A stretch of DNA of 64,000 bases from positions 1 to 64,000 of the forward strand of contig JBNKUI010000077.1 in the NCBI GenBank assembly GCA_050298535.1, read 5' to 3'. This DNA comes from JABDMH01 sp050298535 (lineage in GTDB: Bacteria; Bacteroidota; Bacteroidia; Chitinophagales; Saprospiraceae). The first letter of the stretch is position 1; every line of letters starts with the position of its first letter. The position numbers were made by a program, and so were the translations under genes. Shown here piece by piece: positions 55,575 through 64,000 of this stretch. The notes under the pieces are model-generated. The model worked only from the letters and a program-made list of their open reading frames with translations. It did not search any database and was not told the origin of the DNA.

Positions 55575-57821
55575 TTAAGTTTCTTTAATAAAAATGGGGA
55601 TCAATCCGAAAGGCATGTATTCATCTACTTTGACTTTCAGACCATCCAGTTTAATTGGATTGATCAGGGCGCAAAAAGCACCCATTTCAGATCCGTTTTC
55701 TGCTCCGCGTATTAAATCTTCCGGAGCCGTTGCGCTCAACTGGCCATATCCAGGTTGCCCGAACTTTCGGGAGGTAAACCAGTGATTGGTATCTTCTTCA
55801 AAAAGGAATGATTCATAAGGTTGAGGTAATCGACTTGCTTTCGGTGCCGCGCTAAATCTGAAACAACCATTTTGTGTATCCCTGATCGTTGCCATGCCGG
55901 TCAAAATGGTTTCCGAAGCGTGCAAGCGGTGTAACGCGACATCACCTAAAATGGTCGTTCGATTGATCTTCGACTCACCTGTGGTAAATTGAAGCGCTGG
56001 AATTGTTAAATCCGTTGATTGAACGATTGAATCTTCAATGGTCAGTTGCTCTACCATGCCAGCACCCCTGGTAAAAATCGGACCGACAATACTTGATATG
56101 ACATAGAGTCTTTCAACAGAACCCTCAATGATTAATGGCACGGCTAAAATGGATTGACCGGTAGCGTCTATATCACCTCCCGGATCAAGTGTACAATGAG
56201 AAATGACCACACATTCGAAATCCCCACGCAAGATCAACTCTTTCTGCCCCGGATTCGCAACTGTATTCACTCCTCCTAACCATAGTCCGTTCAATGAAAG
56301 TTGAGAATCCGTATTACCTGCACCTGTAGAAAGCAACCAATTATTCGTCAGGCGTATATATGGGCGTTTGCGATTCGCGGCCTGTATTGTGAGGTCCATG
56401 ACGGCATTTTTGTTGCCTATTCCTTCGTAAGTAAGACTATCGCCCAACTGAGTGACACCATTGTTATCAATATCTGCCGACAGGATCGGACCTCCACCAA
56501 TAATCACCACGACGGTTGGTTCACAATCTTCAACTTCTCGACGGTCATGCGTCCCTGCACCAATTTCTCCTGAAAATCCATAGTGATACATCACCGTGCA
56601 GTCTGCTCCTGGTTGAGCGCCAACAAATAACAGGCGACCACGTTCGGGATCAATTACTAAACGCGTTTGTGGCAATGCGTTGGCGAGCCAATTGCTCAAT
56701 TGACCAGACTGGATGCGATTACTTTGTACGATACCTTCAGGCGCACCTGCATCAACATAGAGAGAGGACTCATCACTAGAATCTTCAGCAAGTAAGTTTT
56801 TCTTTCCACAATCTGCCACCAGTGATCCGGAAAGAATCGGTGGAAGGAGAATGGGCAGTTGCCCCACATTTTCAGCCTCCAGGCTTGCGATCATTCTGGC
56901 CCTGTTGCGAAAGAGCTGATTGCTCAATCGTCTCAATTTGGCATCTTCTGCGGCGCTCAGAGCAAAAGTGCTTACCAGGAACTGCACGAATTCATCAGTG
57001 ATCAGATATTCCTCATGGCCGAGCAGGCGACAACGCATTGGCCCGGGGAGTTGCCATTCGAATGCAGAATGCCACTCATCCCAATTTTCCGGCCGGTCGC
57101 GCCGGACAAAAAGTGGGATATCACGACCTGAAGGATCAAACGTAAAGCCTCGTCCATTTCCCTGATCAAAGGGTGTCGCAGCAACAACCCGGTATGATTT
57201 AAGGCGATAAAGATGAAACGCCAACTTCGGTATTCCAAAGCGGCCTTTCAATCCCCGGTGCTGACGTGTATCGGTCGTATGAAAATATTCGTCAAACGGC
57301 GTGTTTACCAATTCGCTGGCAGGTTGTTGTCGCAAATCAGCCCAGCCTCCGGGTTGCGTCCGGGAGAAACGACCCGCCAAAGGAACAGGTTGAGGATCCA
57401 GACCATGCCTGTTTCGCGCAAGTCGCTGGAAATTTTCAACCACTTTCCCGTCCCACTCTGTGATATCGCTGATCAACTCTTCTAAAATCCGAACGGTCCC
57501 TTTTCGACGACGGTAATAAATTGTTTTCGCTACATCTATGCGGCGCCCACGAAGATTTTGGGCTGAGATTATTCTTGTTCCCAGCAGGTCCCCGATATAC
57601 GGAACCGCCCAATCGTAACAGAGCTCAATAAACTGATCATCCCAGAGTTGATCCTGGGAACGGCGAAGGATTGCGGCCTGGTTGGCCATTACTTCAACCA
57701 GGCTTCGAAGAACATTGGGATTTTCAGCCAGGCCATCTTCATGACGATAGATAGCTGGAATCATTTCCCATAGCTTCTCTGCGAAATAGACTTCAAATCG
57801 ATCTTCTGCCGGTCTGTTCAT
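55575..57821 (-). CDS. Tail protein I-like eCIS protein with beta-helix C-terminus
   Basis: This is a 748-residue protein. The first 115 residues match the phage tail protein I (P2 gpI) pattern: MIPAIYRHEDG and LVEVMANQAAILRRSQDQLW, then CYDWAVPYIGDLLGTRI. The RKGTVRILEELISDITEWDGKVVENF stretch belongs to the same domain. The rest holds an uncharacterised region and then repeated beta strands (about 490-650) with parallel-helix features. The start overlaps the stop of the baseplate gene by four bases. It probably links the baseplate with the fibre-like DUF6519 protein that follows. Confidence 0.82.
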   Translation of the reverse strand: MNRPAEDRFEVYFAEKLWEMIPAIYRHEDGLAENPNVLRSLVEVMANQAAILRRSQDQLWDDQFIELCYDWAVPYIGDLLGTRIISAQNLRGRRIDVAKTIYYRRRKGTVRILEELISDITEWDGKVVENFQRLARNRHGLDPQPVPLAGRFSRTQPGGWADLRQQPASELVNTPFDEYFHTTDTRQHRGLKGRFGIPKLAFHLYRLKSYRVVAATPFDQGNGRGFTFDPSGRDIPLFVRRDRPENWDEWHSAFEWQLPGPMRCRLLGHEEYLITDEFVQFLVSTFALSAAEDAKLRRLSNQLFRNRARMIASLEAENVGQLPILLPPILSGSLVADCGKKNLLAEDSSDESSLYVDAGAPEGIVQSNRIQSGQLSNWLANALPQTRLVIDPERGRLLFVGAQPGADCTVMYHYGFSGEIGAGTHDRREVEDCEPTVVVIIGGGPILSADIDNNGVTQLGDSLTYEGIGNKNAVMDLTIQAANRKRPYIRLTNNWLLSTGAGNTDSQLSLNGLWLGGVNTVANPGQKELILRGDFECVVISHCTLDPGGDIDATGQSILAVPLIIEGSVERLYVISSIVGPIFTRGAGMVEQLTIEDSIVQSTDLTIPALQFTTGESKINRTTILGDVALHRLHASETILTGMATIRDTQNGCFRFSAAPKASRLPQPYESFLFEEDTNHWFTSRKFGQPGYGQLSATAPEDLIRGAENGSEMGAFCALINPIKLDGLKVKVDEYMPFGLIPIFIKET

Positions 57822-60232
57822 TGTTCCTTTTTGTTTCCTTTAATGAGGAGACTACCTTCCTCGAAATCAAAATAATTGCCGGTCCCCGGGGTTTTTGCAA
57901 AATCACAGAATACCTTACTGTTCCACGAAATGTTTTGCACATTGGTCACTCCTTCTACGCTGAGCACAGCACCAAATATGAAGGATCGGAAAAGAGGTTT
58001 TCCAATGTTCAATTGCTCTGGCAATAGCAAACCATTCTTATCTCCAAGAAATAGCTCAAAAATTTCAGCCAATACATTTTCTTCCTTGTAGCGTTTGTCA
58101 ATTCCGACATCCATGTCTAAATGAGCTTCCACAGCGATCGCCTGAACAACCTGAATGGGAGTTGATGGATCGGTTACCGAACGCAAGCGTTTGCTGATCG
58201 TAGATTTCAATTGAGCATCTCCGATAAACCAAATCTTTGCCACAGGTTGTTGCATCTCACCATCCCATCTCCACTCCGACTGCACCTTGCGCACTCCGGG
58301 AACTGCCAGACCAACAGCTTCCATATCCTGCATAGAGACAGCACGACCAAGAGTAAGAATAGACTTTGGAGCATACTCGCGCATTTGATCCGCCGATTCT
58401 GCATCACTGCCCCCATATGCCGGAAGTGGATTTTTAACTGATCGTAGTCCTTTGGCTGGTTTAGCAATTTGATTGATAATTTCGGCTGGAGGGCTTGCTT
58501 CTCCTGCTCCAAATCGATAAGAAGCAACAATATTGTCTTTACCGGTTGGAACTCTTTGCCCTCTTTCTCCATCACCGAAAGTGATAATGGTTTCGCTTTC
58601 ATCATCCTGCCGGACGATGTAAACCTGATCTTCTTCTGTTATTCCATAGAAGGAAGGGACTTCTTTCCATAAGATACCGTCCACATACACAGTAAGAGTA
58701 TTTTCAACTCCCTGGTCGTTGTCAGCAGTCGGTGAGGTAAGATAGGTCAGTGGTTTTTTCTTGAGTTTAAAAGCCTGGTTGGCCAATGATGCATCACCGC
58801 TTCCAAGAACTTCATCAATCACACTTTCACCCCTTACGACAGAGATGACATTTCCAAATATTTCTACTGGTAATGTAAGTGTAGCATCCCATTTATCAGC
58901 TTCCCCCTGGCCGAGTTTAAGCTTTTTCTTTTTATACTTGACAGCACCTTTGAGGAGTAAGGCTTCTTTGTTTTTATCTTCAAAATAAAAGGTCGACGGC
59001 TGATGACCATTCGAAGGTTTTTCAACGATACCCGAAAAATTCAATGGATAGTTGTTGTCCAATGTCGTCTTTGCCTCATCCACTACAATACCGGCACTGA
59101 TCATTTTATAGTGCAAGGTCAATTGTGAAACAGTGCCCTTTCCCCAATTGCCATTATCCTTTTTTCCATCCCTTCGGCTATCAGTATTAACACCTGTATC
59201 TAAAAATGCGAGTGTAGCTGGAATTTTAATTGGAGTGAGATCAAACTCACTGTTATTGATTTTAATCTTGCTGGAGGTACTTGCCGTTTTCATATACTCT
59301 TCAACTTTGTTCAGCGTGAACCAGCGGTTTTTTCTCTTCCTGGAAACAAGCACATAATCATTCGCTCGCATCTCGTATTGTTTGTCCAGGTACAAAGCAG
59401 AAGAACCAGTTCCAGAAGTGTCATCAATTGCGGCTGTCTGAGTGGCGACCAATAATTTCAAGCGATTGAGTGGTGTACCAACTTTTAGTTTCAGCGACTT
59501 ATGAAAATCAACTTTGATATAGTTTTGCTCATCATCTCCCAGGTGAGGTCCGATGGCACTGACCATCCCGACCTGATTTTGCGAATTGTCCTTTGTATCT
59601 ATGATGAGTAATCGACTTCCTTCACTGATTTCGGCCTTTTGCTCTATGAGAAGACTGGATGTACTTCCAGAGAGTACTTTCCCTGGATGTGGTGCCTGGA
59701 CATTCCATTTATTTGTTAAAGGGTGAATGACAGCTTCCTTAGTGATTTCAAAAATCTGCGGACTTTCATCATCGAAGCTACCTGATCTGAATGCCGTCCC
59801 AACTGGTAATTTAACTTCGGTTCTTCCTTCGGCAAAAGCCGCTAATTCAGCAGAAGCAGCAACAGCAGGCACAGGCAGATATCCGAGCAAATCAACCAGG
59901 CGCCGTAGTGAAGGTCTGCGCATCGCTGTGCGTACATATGCTTCGTGTGCAATTACTTCATCGTAAAAGCTCAAACTGTCGCAGACATAGGCCCACATTT
60001 CGAGTAACATGACACCCAGATCGTCTTTTTCCCTGGCCCTCCAATCTGCCAATGCGACTTGCGTTCTTACATCTGCCAACATCGCCCGGCGAAAGTCTGG
60101 GAATGAGGCGATTTGCCTTGTTAGATGCTCCATACCCGCAGGGATTTGCAAAGGTTCTGGGTGGGTGAATGTATCACAAGTACAGGCCTGCGTCTCACTC
60201 GGGGATTGATATTTATTGCATAGACATGTCAT
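57818..60232 (-). CDS. Baseplate J-like protein (Afp12-like)
   Basis: This 804-residue baseplate assembly protein begins with CLCNKYQSP and three Cys pairs, then SFPDFRRAMLADVRTQVALADWRAREKDDLGVMLLEMWAYVCDSLSFYDEV, the typical opening of the TIGR02243 family. The C-terminal half has IITFGDGERGQRVPTGKDNI and ASYRFGAGEASPPAE, the core of baseplate J. It shares its architecture with the next upstream gene, so the two are tandem relatives forming the wedge. Overlaps of four bases on both sides show translational coupling. Confidence 0.88.
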   Translation of the reverse strand: MTCLCNKYQSPSETQACTCDTFTHPEPLQIPAGMEHLTRQIASFPDFRRAMLADVRTQVALADWRAREKDDLGVMLLEMWAYVCDSLSFYDEVIAHEAYVRTAMRRPSLRRLVDLLGYLPVPAVAASAELAAFAEGRTEVKLPVGTAFRSGSFDDESPQIFEITKEAVIHPLTNKWNVQAPHPGKVLSGSTSSLLIEQKAEISEGSRLLIIDTKDNSQNQVGMVSAIGPHLGDDEQNYIKVDFHKSLKLKVGTPLNRLKLLVATQTAAIDDTSGTGSSALYLDKQYEMRANDYVLVSRKRKNRWFTLNKVEEYMKTASTSSKIKINNSEFDLTPIKIPATLAFLDTGVNTDSRRDGKKDNGNWGKGTVSQLTLHYKMISAGIVVDEAKTTLDNNYPLNFSGIVEKPSNGHQPSTFYFEDKNKEALLLKGAVKYKKKKLKLGQGEADKWDATLTLPVEIFGNVISVVRGESVIDEVLGSGDASLANQAFKLKKKPLTYLTSPTADNDQGVENTLTVYVDGILWKEVPSFYGITEEDQVYIVRQDDESETIITFGDGERGQRVPTGKDNIVASYRFGAGEASPPAEIINQIAKPAKGLRSVKNPLPAYGGSDAESADQMREYAPKSILTLGRAVSMQDMEAVGLAVPGVRKVQSEWRWDGEMQQPVAKIWFIGDAQLKSTISKRLRSVTDPSTPIQVVQAIAVEAHLDMDVGIDKRYKEENVLAEIFELFLGDKNGLLLPEQLNIGKPLFRSFIFGAVLSVEGVTNVQNISWNSKVFCDFAKTPGTGNYFDFEEGSLLIKGNKKEQ

Positions 60233-62688
60233 GCTCCTCCTTTCATGATGAGTTTAACTGTTCCCCGCTCTGGATGAAGCGGATCGTTTTCAATGCGTAT
60301 GATCGTGTCCTTGCCTGGATCATATTTGAGCTTTTTAAATGGCCTGGGTTTAAACCAGCCTCGTCGCTCATATGTCATTCCTTCAACTGCTTTCACTCCT
60401 GTAACTTGTTGTATCGTCGCTTCCAGGGTCGAGCGATCAAGTACAGTACCGAACGTAAAATTGTCAGGATCGAAATAACCGGTTTTCGGACGAGCGCCCC
60501 CCTTGCCAAAGAGTGCCTCAAGGACCAACTCCTTCACATCCCCACGATACATATTTGAAGCGACGCAAATGGTGATTACCAGATGCATACTGGCGTAAAC
60601 GGGATCAAGCACTAGAGCCTCTCGCCCAGCTTGACGGAACCGATCCAAATGTTGAACAAGCGCATGCTTGTTTTCATCAGACAACACTACTGTATCTCTC
60701 GGATCCGGAGTAACAAATGCCGATAGCCAGCTACCTGTCCAACGGAAGGTCGCACCCGCGCGTTGTACCCAGGGAAGACGCTCAGCTGCCTCGGCATAAT
60801 CTTCCGGACGAACAGCGCGATATGTAACAGCCCTGAAAGCTTCAGAAGCCAACTGCCTGATTTCAGTTGGTGATTCAGGATCAAGTCCGACAACCGCTGC
60901 CAATGGGTTACTCAAAGAAGAAATAAATCCAAAAGTTGATGTGTCAAAGTGTATCAATGTATCCGGAGCCACATTACTTGTTTTGCCTCCACCTAATCGA
61001 TACTGTACTTTGAAAACTGTTTGTTCTGAGGGAGTCATACCGAATTCGCCATCCCCGAATCGGATTGTTTTACCCACATCTGATGCATAATCCTTATGGA
61101 CAATTTCCTGGCCGATGCGCTGAAATCCTTTCACTCTTCGCCAGAAACCATCCTCAAGTGTGAAGTCATTATCTTCACTTTGTGAGGAATTTGTACCCAA
61201 AAAAGAAGGACTCCAATCCCATTCCAACACCTCATCCCATTGTGCTGTAACACCATTGAATTCTACTTCCACTAGTCGCAACTCGGGGTTCGCTTTCCGT
61301 GGATCTTGTCCCAACCATACCAGATTACGAATGTCCGAATCGGGCAGACTATATAAGTACGTCAGAGTATGATCATGCCCTTCTCTCTCCACGGCTCTTT
61401 CTAGCTGTTGTTGTTCTGTAGCAGGAATTGCCAATGAACCGGGTTCATCACCCACGATAAAATATTGCTCACGTAATACACCGGCGGTAGCGGGCAACAT
61501 ATTGGCATGCACTTCCATAAATGTCATATTCATTTCGAAAGTCAGTGCCTGCTCTTCATCCCATATGAGCCGGGTAATTTGTGTATTAAAAACCGGATCG
61601 ATTTCGTCAATTGCATTGATCAACCTAACCACCAGATTTCTTGCTTCAATCGCTGGATCAGTCGGTATAGTTTTAAGTAAAATCCATTCGACCTGCTCCG
61701 CTCCCGGAGGAACCAGGTTTGGGTCGAAGAGGTCCGCCACATGTCCTTGCACGTGCATTTCTGTCTCGCCGACTTTCAGGCAAACGTCATCTTCATCCCA
61801 GATATGAGGAAGAAGAATGTTCCGATCTTCATCCACACTAAAGTTGACTTCAGAGACAACCTCATTTAAGCCCCGACCAATTTCAAAAAGGGTTTGTTGA
61901 CCATTGTCAGCAATCGCAGCAACATCCATTCCTGCGGGTATTAATTGACCACCGGCACCCACATTTAGTTGAACATCGATCCATGCTGATGCACCAAGAC
62001 CATCATGAATGTGATAATCGATCAGTCGGGCATGACGCCGAATAGAGCGTCTCTGGGTGGCTGTTTCCATATAGGCTTCACGTGCCACCCGATCCTGGTA
62101 ATAGGCCATCTCATCACCCAATCCACTCATCACTTCCGCGAGCATGACACCACCATCCGCTTCCAGTCGATCGGTCCACTCCGGGTATCGCTGAGCAGCA
62201 AAGTCAAGTAGTGCTCGTCGGAAACTCCAGAAATCTCGTGCCTGATAATTAACTGGAAAGTCAATCAGGTCTTCAGGTGGGCATTCATGAGGTTTAGGTT
62301 CGCAGTCCAAATCACTTTCACAATTTGCCTTGAAGCTGAATGTGATATGATTGAAATAAGGATCTACCAGTGGATCATCAATAAAAAGTGTATAGAGGGT
62401 AAAATCACCAGGGCTTGTGGCTTCCAGATGAAGCAAATCTCGATTATCAATCACCGACCATCCATTAAGGGTAACTGGAATTGATTGTAGTCCTTCACTG
62501 CCTTCAGGACTATAAATCTGAATTTGATCATCTGTGAGATTACCAACCAATGGATTTGTATTTCCATCGAGATGTTCAAAGAAATAGACATCGAGATCAA
62601 CCTGGTTTTCATGAACATAGACAAAATCTATCCCACCTACATTACTCTGCATCACAAGCTCCTGCAATCTGTCTGGTACATTTGTCAT
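60229..62688 (-). CDS. Baseplate J-like protein (Afp11-like)
   Basis: This is an 819-residue baseplate wedge protein. It has an N-terminal extra beta domain (about 10-125), then INYQARDFWSFRRALLDFAAQRYPEWTDRLEADGGVMLAEVMSGLGDEMAYYQDR, and the baseplate J core with IRFGDGEFGMTPSEQTVFKVQYRLGGG at about 590-615. A helical end with ATFRWTGSW follows. It acts with gp25 and the next gene in building the baseplate. The stop overlaps the next start by four bases. Confidence 0.88.
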   Translation of the reverse strand: MTNVPDRLQELVMQSNVGGIDFVYVHENQVDLDVYFFEHLDGNTNPLVGNLTDDQIQIYSPEGSEGLQSIPVTLNGWSVIDNRDLLHLEATSPGDFTLYTLFIDDPLVDPYFNHITFSFKANCESDLDCEPKPHECPPEDLIDFPVNYQARDFWSFRRALLDFAAQRYPEWTDRLEADGGVMLAEVMSGLGDEMAYYQDRVAREAYMETATQRRSIRRHARLIDYHIHDGLGASAWIDVQLNVGAGGQLIPAGMDVAAIADNGQQTLFEIGRGLNEVVSEVNFSVDEDRNILLPHIWDEDDVCLKVGETEMHVQGHVADLFDPNLVPPGAEQVEWILLKTIPTDPAIEARNLVVRLINAIDEIDPVFNTQITRLIWDEEQALTFEMNMTFMEVHANMLPATAGVLREQYFIVGDEPGSLAIPATEQQQLERAVEREGHDHTLTYLYSLPDSDIRNLVWLGQDPRKANPELRLVEVEFNGVTAQWDEVLEWDWSPSFLGTNSSQSEDNDFTLEDGFWRRVKGFQRIGQEIVHKDYASDVGKTIRFGDGEFGMTPSEQTVFKVQYRLGGGKTSNVAPDTLIHFDTSTFGFISSLSNPLAAVVGLDPESPTEIRQLASEAFRAVTYRAVRPEDYAEAAERLPWVQRAGATFRWTGSWLSAFVTPDPRDTVVLSDENKHALVQHLDRFRQAGREALVLDPVYASMHLVITICVASNMYRGDVKELVLEALFGKGGARPKTGYFDPDNFTFGTVLDRSTLEATIQQVTGVKAVEGMTYERRGWFKPRPFKKLKYDPGKDTIIRIENDPLHPERGTVKLIMKGGA

Positions 62689-63062
62689 AAGGCTGTTTCA
62701 AGATTTAAATACCGACGTTCCTGTCGTGCTTTTAGAATATAAATGATGGCGATATTCAATGTCTCTTCATTTGCTTCTACCTTTACTTCTTCGGTGGTGA
62801 TCAAACTTCCTAACCAGGTTTCCAGTGCTTGAAAAATCGTGACCTGTGCAAGGCTGGCACTTGCTGTATTATTCGGAGCAAATATCATCCTACGAATGCC
62901 ACAGCCAAAGTCAGGACGATTGATGCGCTCACCCGGGCTTGTGAACAGGAGCTGCTTGATGAGCTGTTCGACATGTTCGGCATACTCATTTTCTTCCGAC
63001 AAGATTCCCTGTCCACTGTCAATGGCAAAAGGATACTTAATACTTTTAATTGGTTGTGCCAT
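62685..63062 (-). CDS. GPW/gp25-family baseplate protein (Afp9-like)
   Basis: This 125-residue protein belongs to the gp25 family. The typical pattern is IKQLLFTSPGERINRPDFGCGIRRMIFAPN in the middle and a C-terminal strand region. In T4 and eCIS this protein joins the baseplate core to the wedge and starts sheath polymerisation. The stop overlaps the start of the 819-residue baseplate gene by four bases; the length is normal. Confidence 0.92.
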   Translation of the reverse strand: MAQPIKSIKYPFAIDSGQGILSEENEYAEHVEQLIKQLLFTSPGERINRPDFGCGIRRMIFAPNNTASASLAQVTIFQALETWLGSLITTEEVKVEANEETLNIAIIYILKARQERRYLNLETAL

Positions 63063-63077
63063 GGTAAGAAATTGAGA

Positions 63078-63419
63078 TTAGTACAGTTTCCCGCTTACTT
63101 CTACTTTTTTCAGTGATTTTTCTTCAGTTGTAATTGTCAGGCCACTTCCGCTTACCCTCGGGATGTCCACTTTGATAGCCGAGATGTTGTCGAACAAATG
63201 TCTGACCACACCCTGGGCTACAGAGATGAACATCAGTTGCAGATGGCTATTCATTTCAGGTTTGTCAGTTTCCATGATGATCGGCCATTCTTCCATAAAT
63301 GCCTTTTCCATTGCTTCCGCCATGCTTTTTGCATATGTATTGAGTCCATCATCAATTGTTTCATCACCTACCGTCGGTCGTTGCGGATTTTTTGTTCCTG
63401 CTTTCAATCTATTGCCCAT
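63078..63419 (-). CDS. Uncharacterised small eCIS protein
   Basis: This 113-residue protein begins with a basic stretch (GNRLKAGTKNPQRP), has a helical middle (about 28-80) and a beta-like end (SGSGLTITTEEKSLKKVEVS). It is not PAAR-like and no known family fits. It lies between the spike (gpV-like) and gp25 genes with gaps of one and 15 bases, so it is a likely particle component. No signal peptide or membrane helix. Confidence 0.65.
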   Translation of the reverse strand: MGNRLKAGTKNPQRPTVGDETIDDGLNTYAKSMAEAMEKAFMEEWPIIMETDKPEMNSHLQLMFISVAQGVVRHLFDNISAIKVDIPRVSGSGLTITTEEKSLKKVEVSGKLY

Positions 63420-63420
63420 A

Positions 63421-64000
63421 TTATCCTGCTTTTACTTTTGTTGAAATCAAACTTGGCGTGGGTGGTGTGAATAACGGTACAGGTGGTGCCGGCGTCACTG
63501 GAAATGCACCCAGTGCTAATTCACCTGGATGCATATGTGAATTGTACAATGAGACCAATTGGTTTAAATAGCTCATCAGTTCATCGCCAAATACCACCGG
63601 ATGTGTCGCGTTTTCTACTAGTTCAATTTGAGGCGCTTCTACGACGACTTTGATATTTCCTTTGACTGTAATTTTTCCCTGCATTACTTCGAACGTCATG
63701 ATGTTGTCTCCATTTTCATCACTCAATGTCAACACCTGGGACTGGTCATCCATCGTCACCATCAATCCTTGTTCTGACCGGATAATTTTGAGATTGGGAC
63801 CATTTGTAGGTATACCTTGTCCGTTCTCGGGCAATTCATTATTTCCCCAAAAACCACCAGTCCAGATCGGGTAGGAAGGATCACCACCTTCAAATTCTAC
63901 CCAGACTGCTGTTCCTATCGCTGGTATCAAATACGTTCCAACACCATCTCCAGTATAAGGCAAACAGGGGAGCGCCCAAACTTCCAACTCACCCAATACC
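63421..64000 (-). CDS. gpV/VgrG-like spike protein (Afp8-like), 5' end outside window
   Basis: About 193 C-terminal residues of a baseplate assembly protein V are present. The frame is open to the right edge. The OB-fold part includes LEVWALPCLPYTGDGVGTYLIPAIGTAVWVEFEGGDPSYPIW and GFWGNNELPE, typical of the gp5/gpV family; next come a strand repeat (IIRSEQGLMVTMDDQSQVLTLSDENG) and a C-terminal tail. It forms the spike or hub at the tip of the tube. The N-terminal part lies beyond the window. Confidence 0.88.
   Translation of the reverse strand, partial: VLGELEVWALPCLPYTGDGVGTYLIPAIGTAVWVEFEGGDPSYPIWTGGFWGNNELPENGQGIPTNGPNLKIIRSEQGLMVTMDDQSQVLTLSDENGDNIMTFEVMQGKITVKGNIKVVVEAPQIELVENATHPVVFGDELMSYLNQLVSLYNSHMHPGELALGAFPVTPAPPVPLFTPPTPSLISTKVKAG

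Noticed and set aside
42481..64000. A complete prophage
   Set aside because: No capsid, portal, terminase, integrase or replication genes are seen; baseplate, ATPase and DUF4157 genes point to a non-phage injection system.

Overview
The window looks like chromosomal DNA of a Bacteroidota bacterium, most plausibly a Saprospiria/Lewinella-type marine or sludge lineage (the class is an inference). Supporting evidence: a SusC/SusD pair, C-terminal type IX secretion (T9SS) sorting domains, a gliding-motility-type C-terminal domain protein, a LytTR/LytS pair, TAnnTTTG promoter boxes and no recognisable Shine-Dalgarno sites. No rRNA, tRNA, CRISPR array, transposase or integrase was recognised.

Layout. 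0.2-2.6 kb: LytTR regulator, LytS-type kinase and a DUF1761 protein. 2.6-8.3 kb: a minus-strand operon of the kind common in planctomycetes (cytochrome/DUF1549/DUF1553 protein, DUF1501 protein, Tat-type Gfo/Idh/MocA oxidoreductase). 8.4-9.1 kb: remnant of a large T9SS-exported protein. 9.2-14 kb: small membrane proteins, two more Gfo/Idh oxidoreductases, a TIM-barrel sugar isomerase and a repeat-bearing spacer. 14-21 kb: class III cyclase, STN-type TonB receptor, haem DUF3365 protein, arylsulfotransferase-family protein. 21-27 kb: SusC/SusD/lipoprotein operon with a clear terminator. 27-36.8 kb: housekeeping and envelope genes (DinB-like, GT9, cyclophilin, M90, M23-LysM, gliding-type protein, GNAT, M15 peptidase). 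37-42.2 kb: a LamG membrane protein, a membrane protein, an amidase with SH3 and a frameshifted subtilase.

42.5-64 kb is the most notable part: the distal half of an extracellular contractile injection system (eCIS, Afp/PVC/MAC type) read on the minus strand. It runs from a partial gpV spike protein through an unknown small protein, gp25, two baseplate proteins, a tail-protein-I-like protein and a DUF6519 beta-helix protein to a three-repeat beta-sandwich protein. Then come three DUF4157 proteins, each with a different HExxH metallopeptidase-like C-terminus. The last genes are a degenerate acidic ORF and a broken Afp15-type AAA+ ATPase.

Within this operon, between two DUF4157 genes, sits a two-gene RiPP cassette: a 143-residue precursor ending in two perfect DPTTMATGEE repeats (the plesiocin-type TTxxxxEE graspetide core) and a 305-residue ATP-grasp ligase. 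A graspetide (omega-ester/amide-crosslinked peptide) system embedded among eCIS effector genes is the best candidate here for an undescribed system. The model is that DUF4157 proteins are loaded as cargo and the cross-linked peptide is either another payload or a modified part or regulator of the particle. The damaged ATPase means that the function of this particular copy must be tested rather than assumed.
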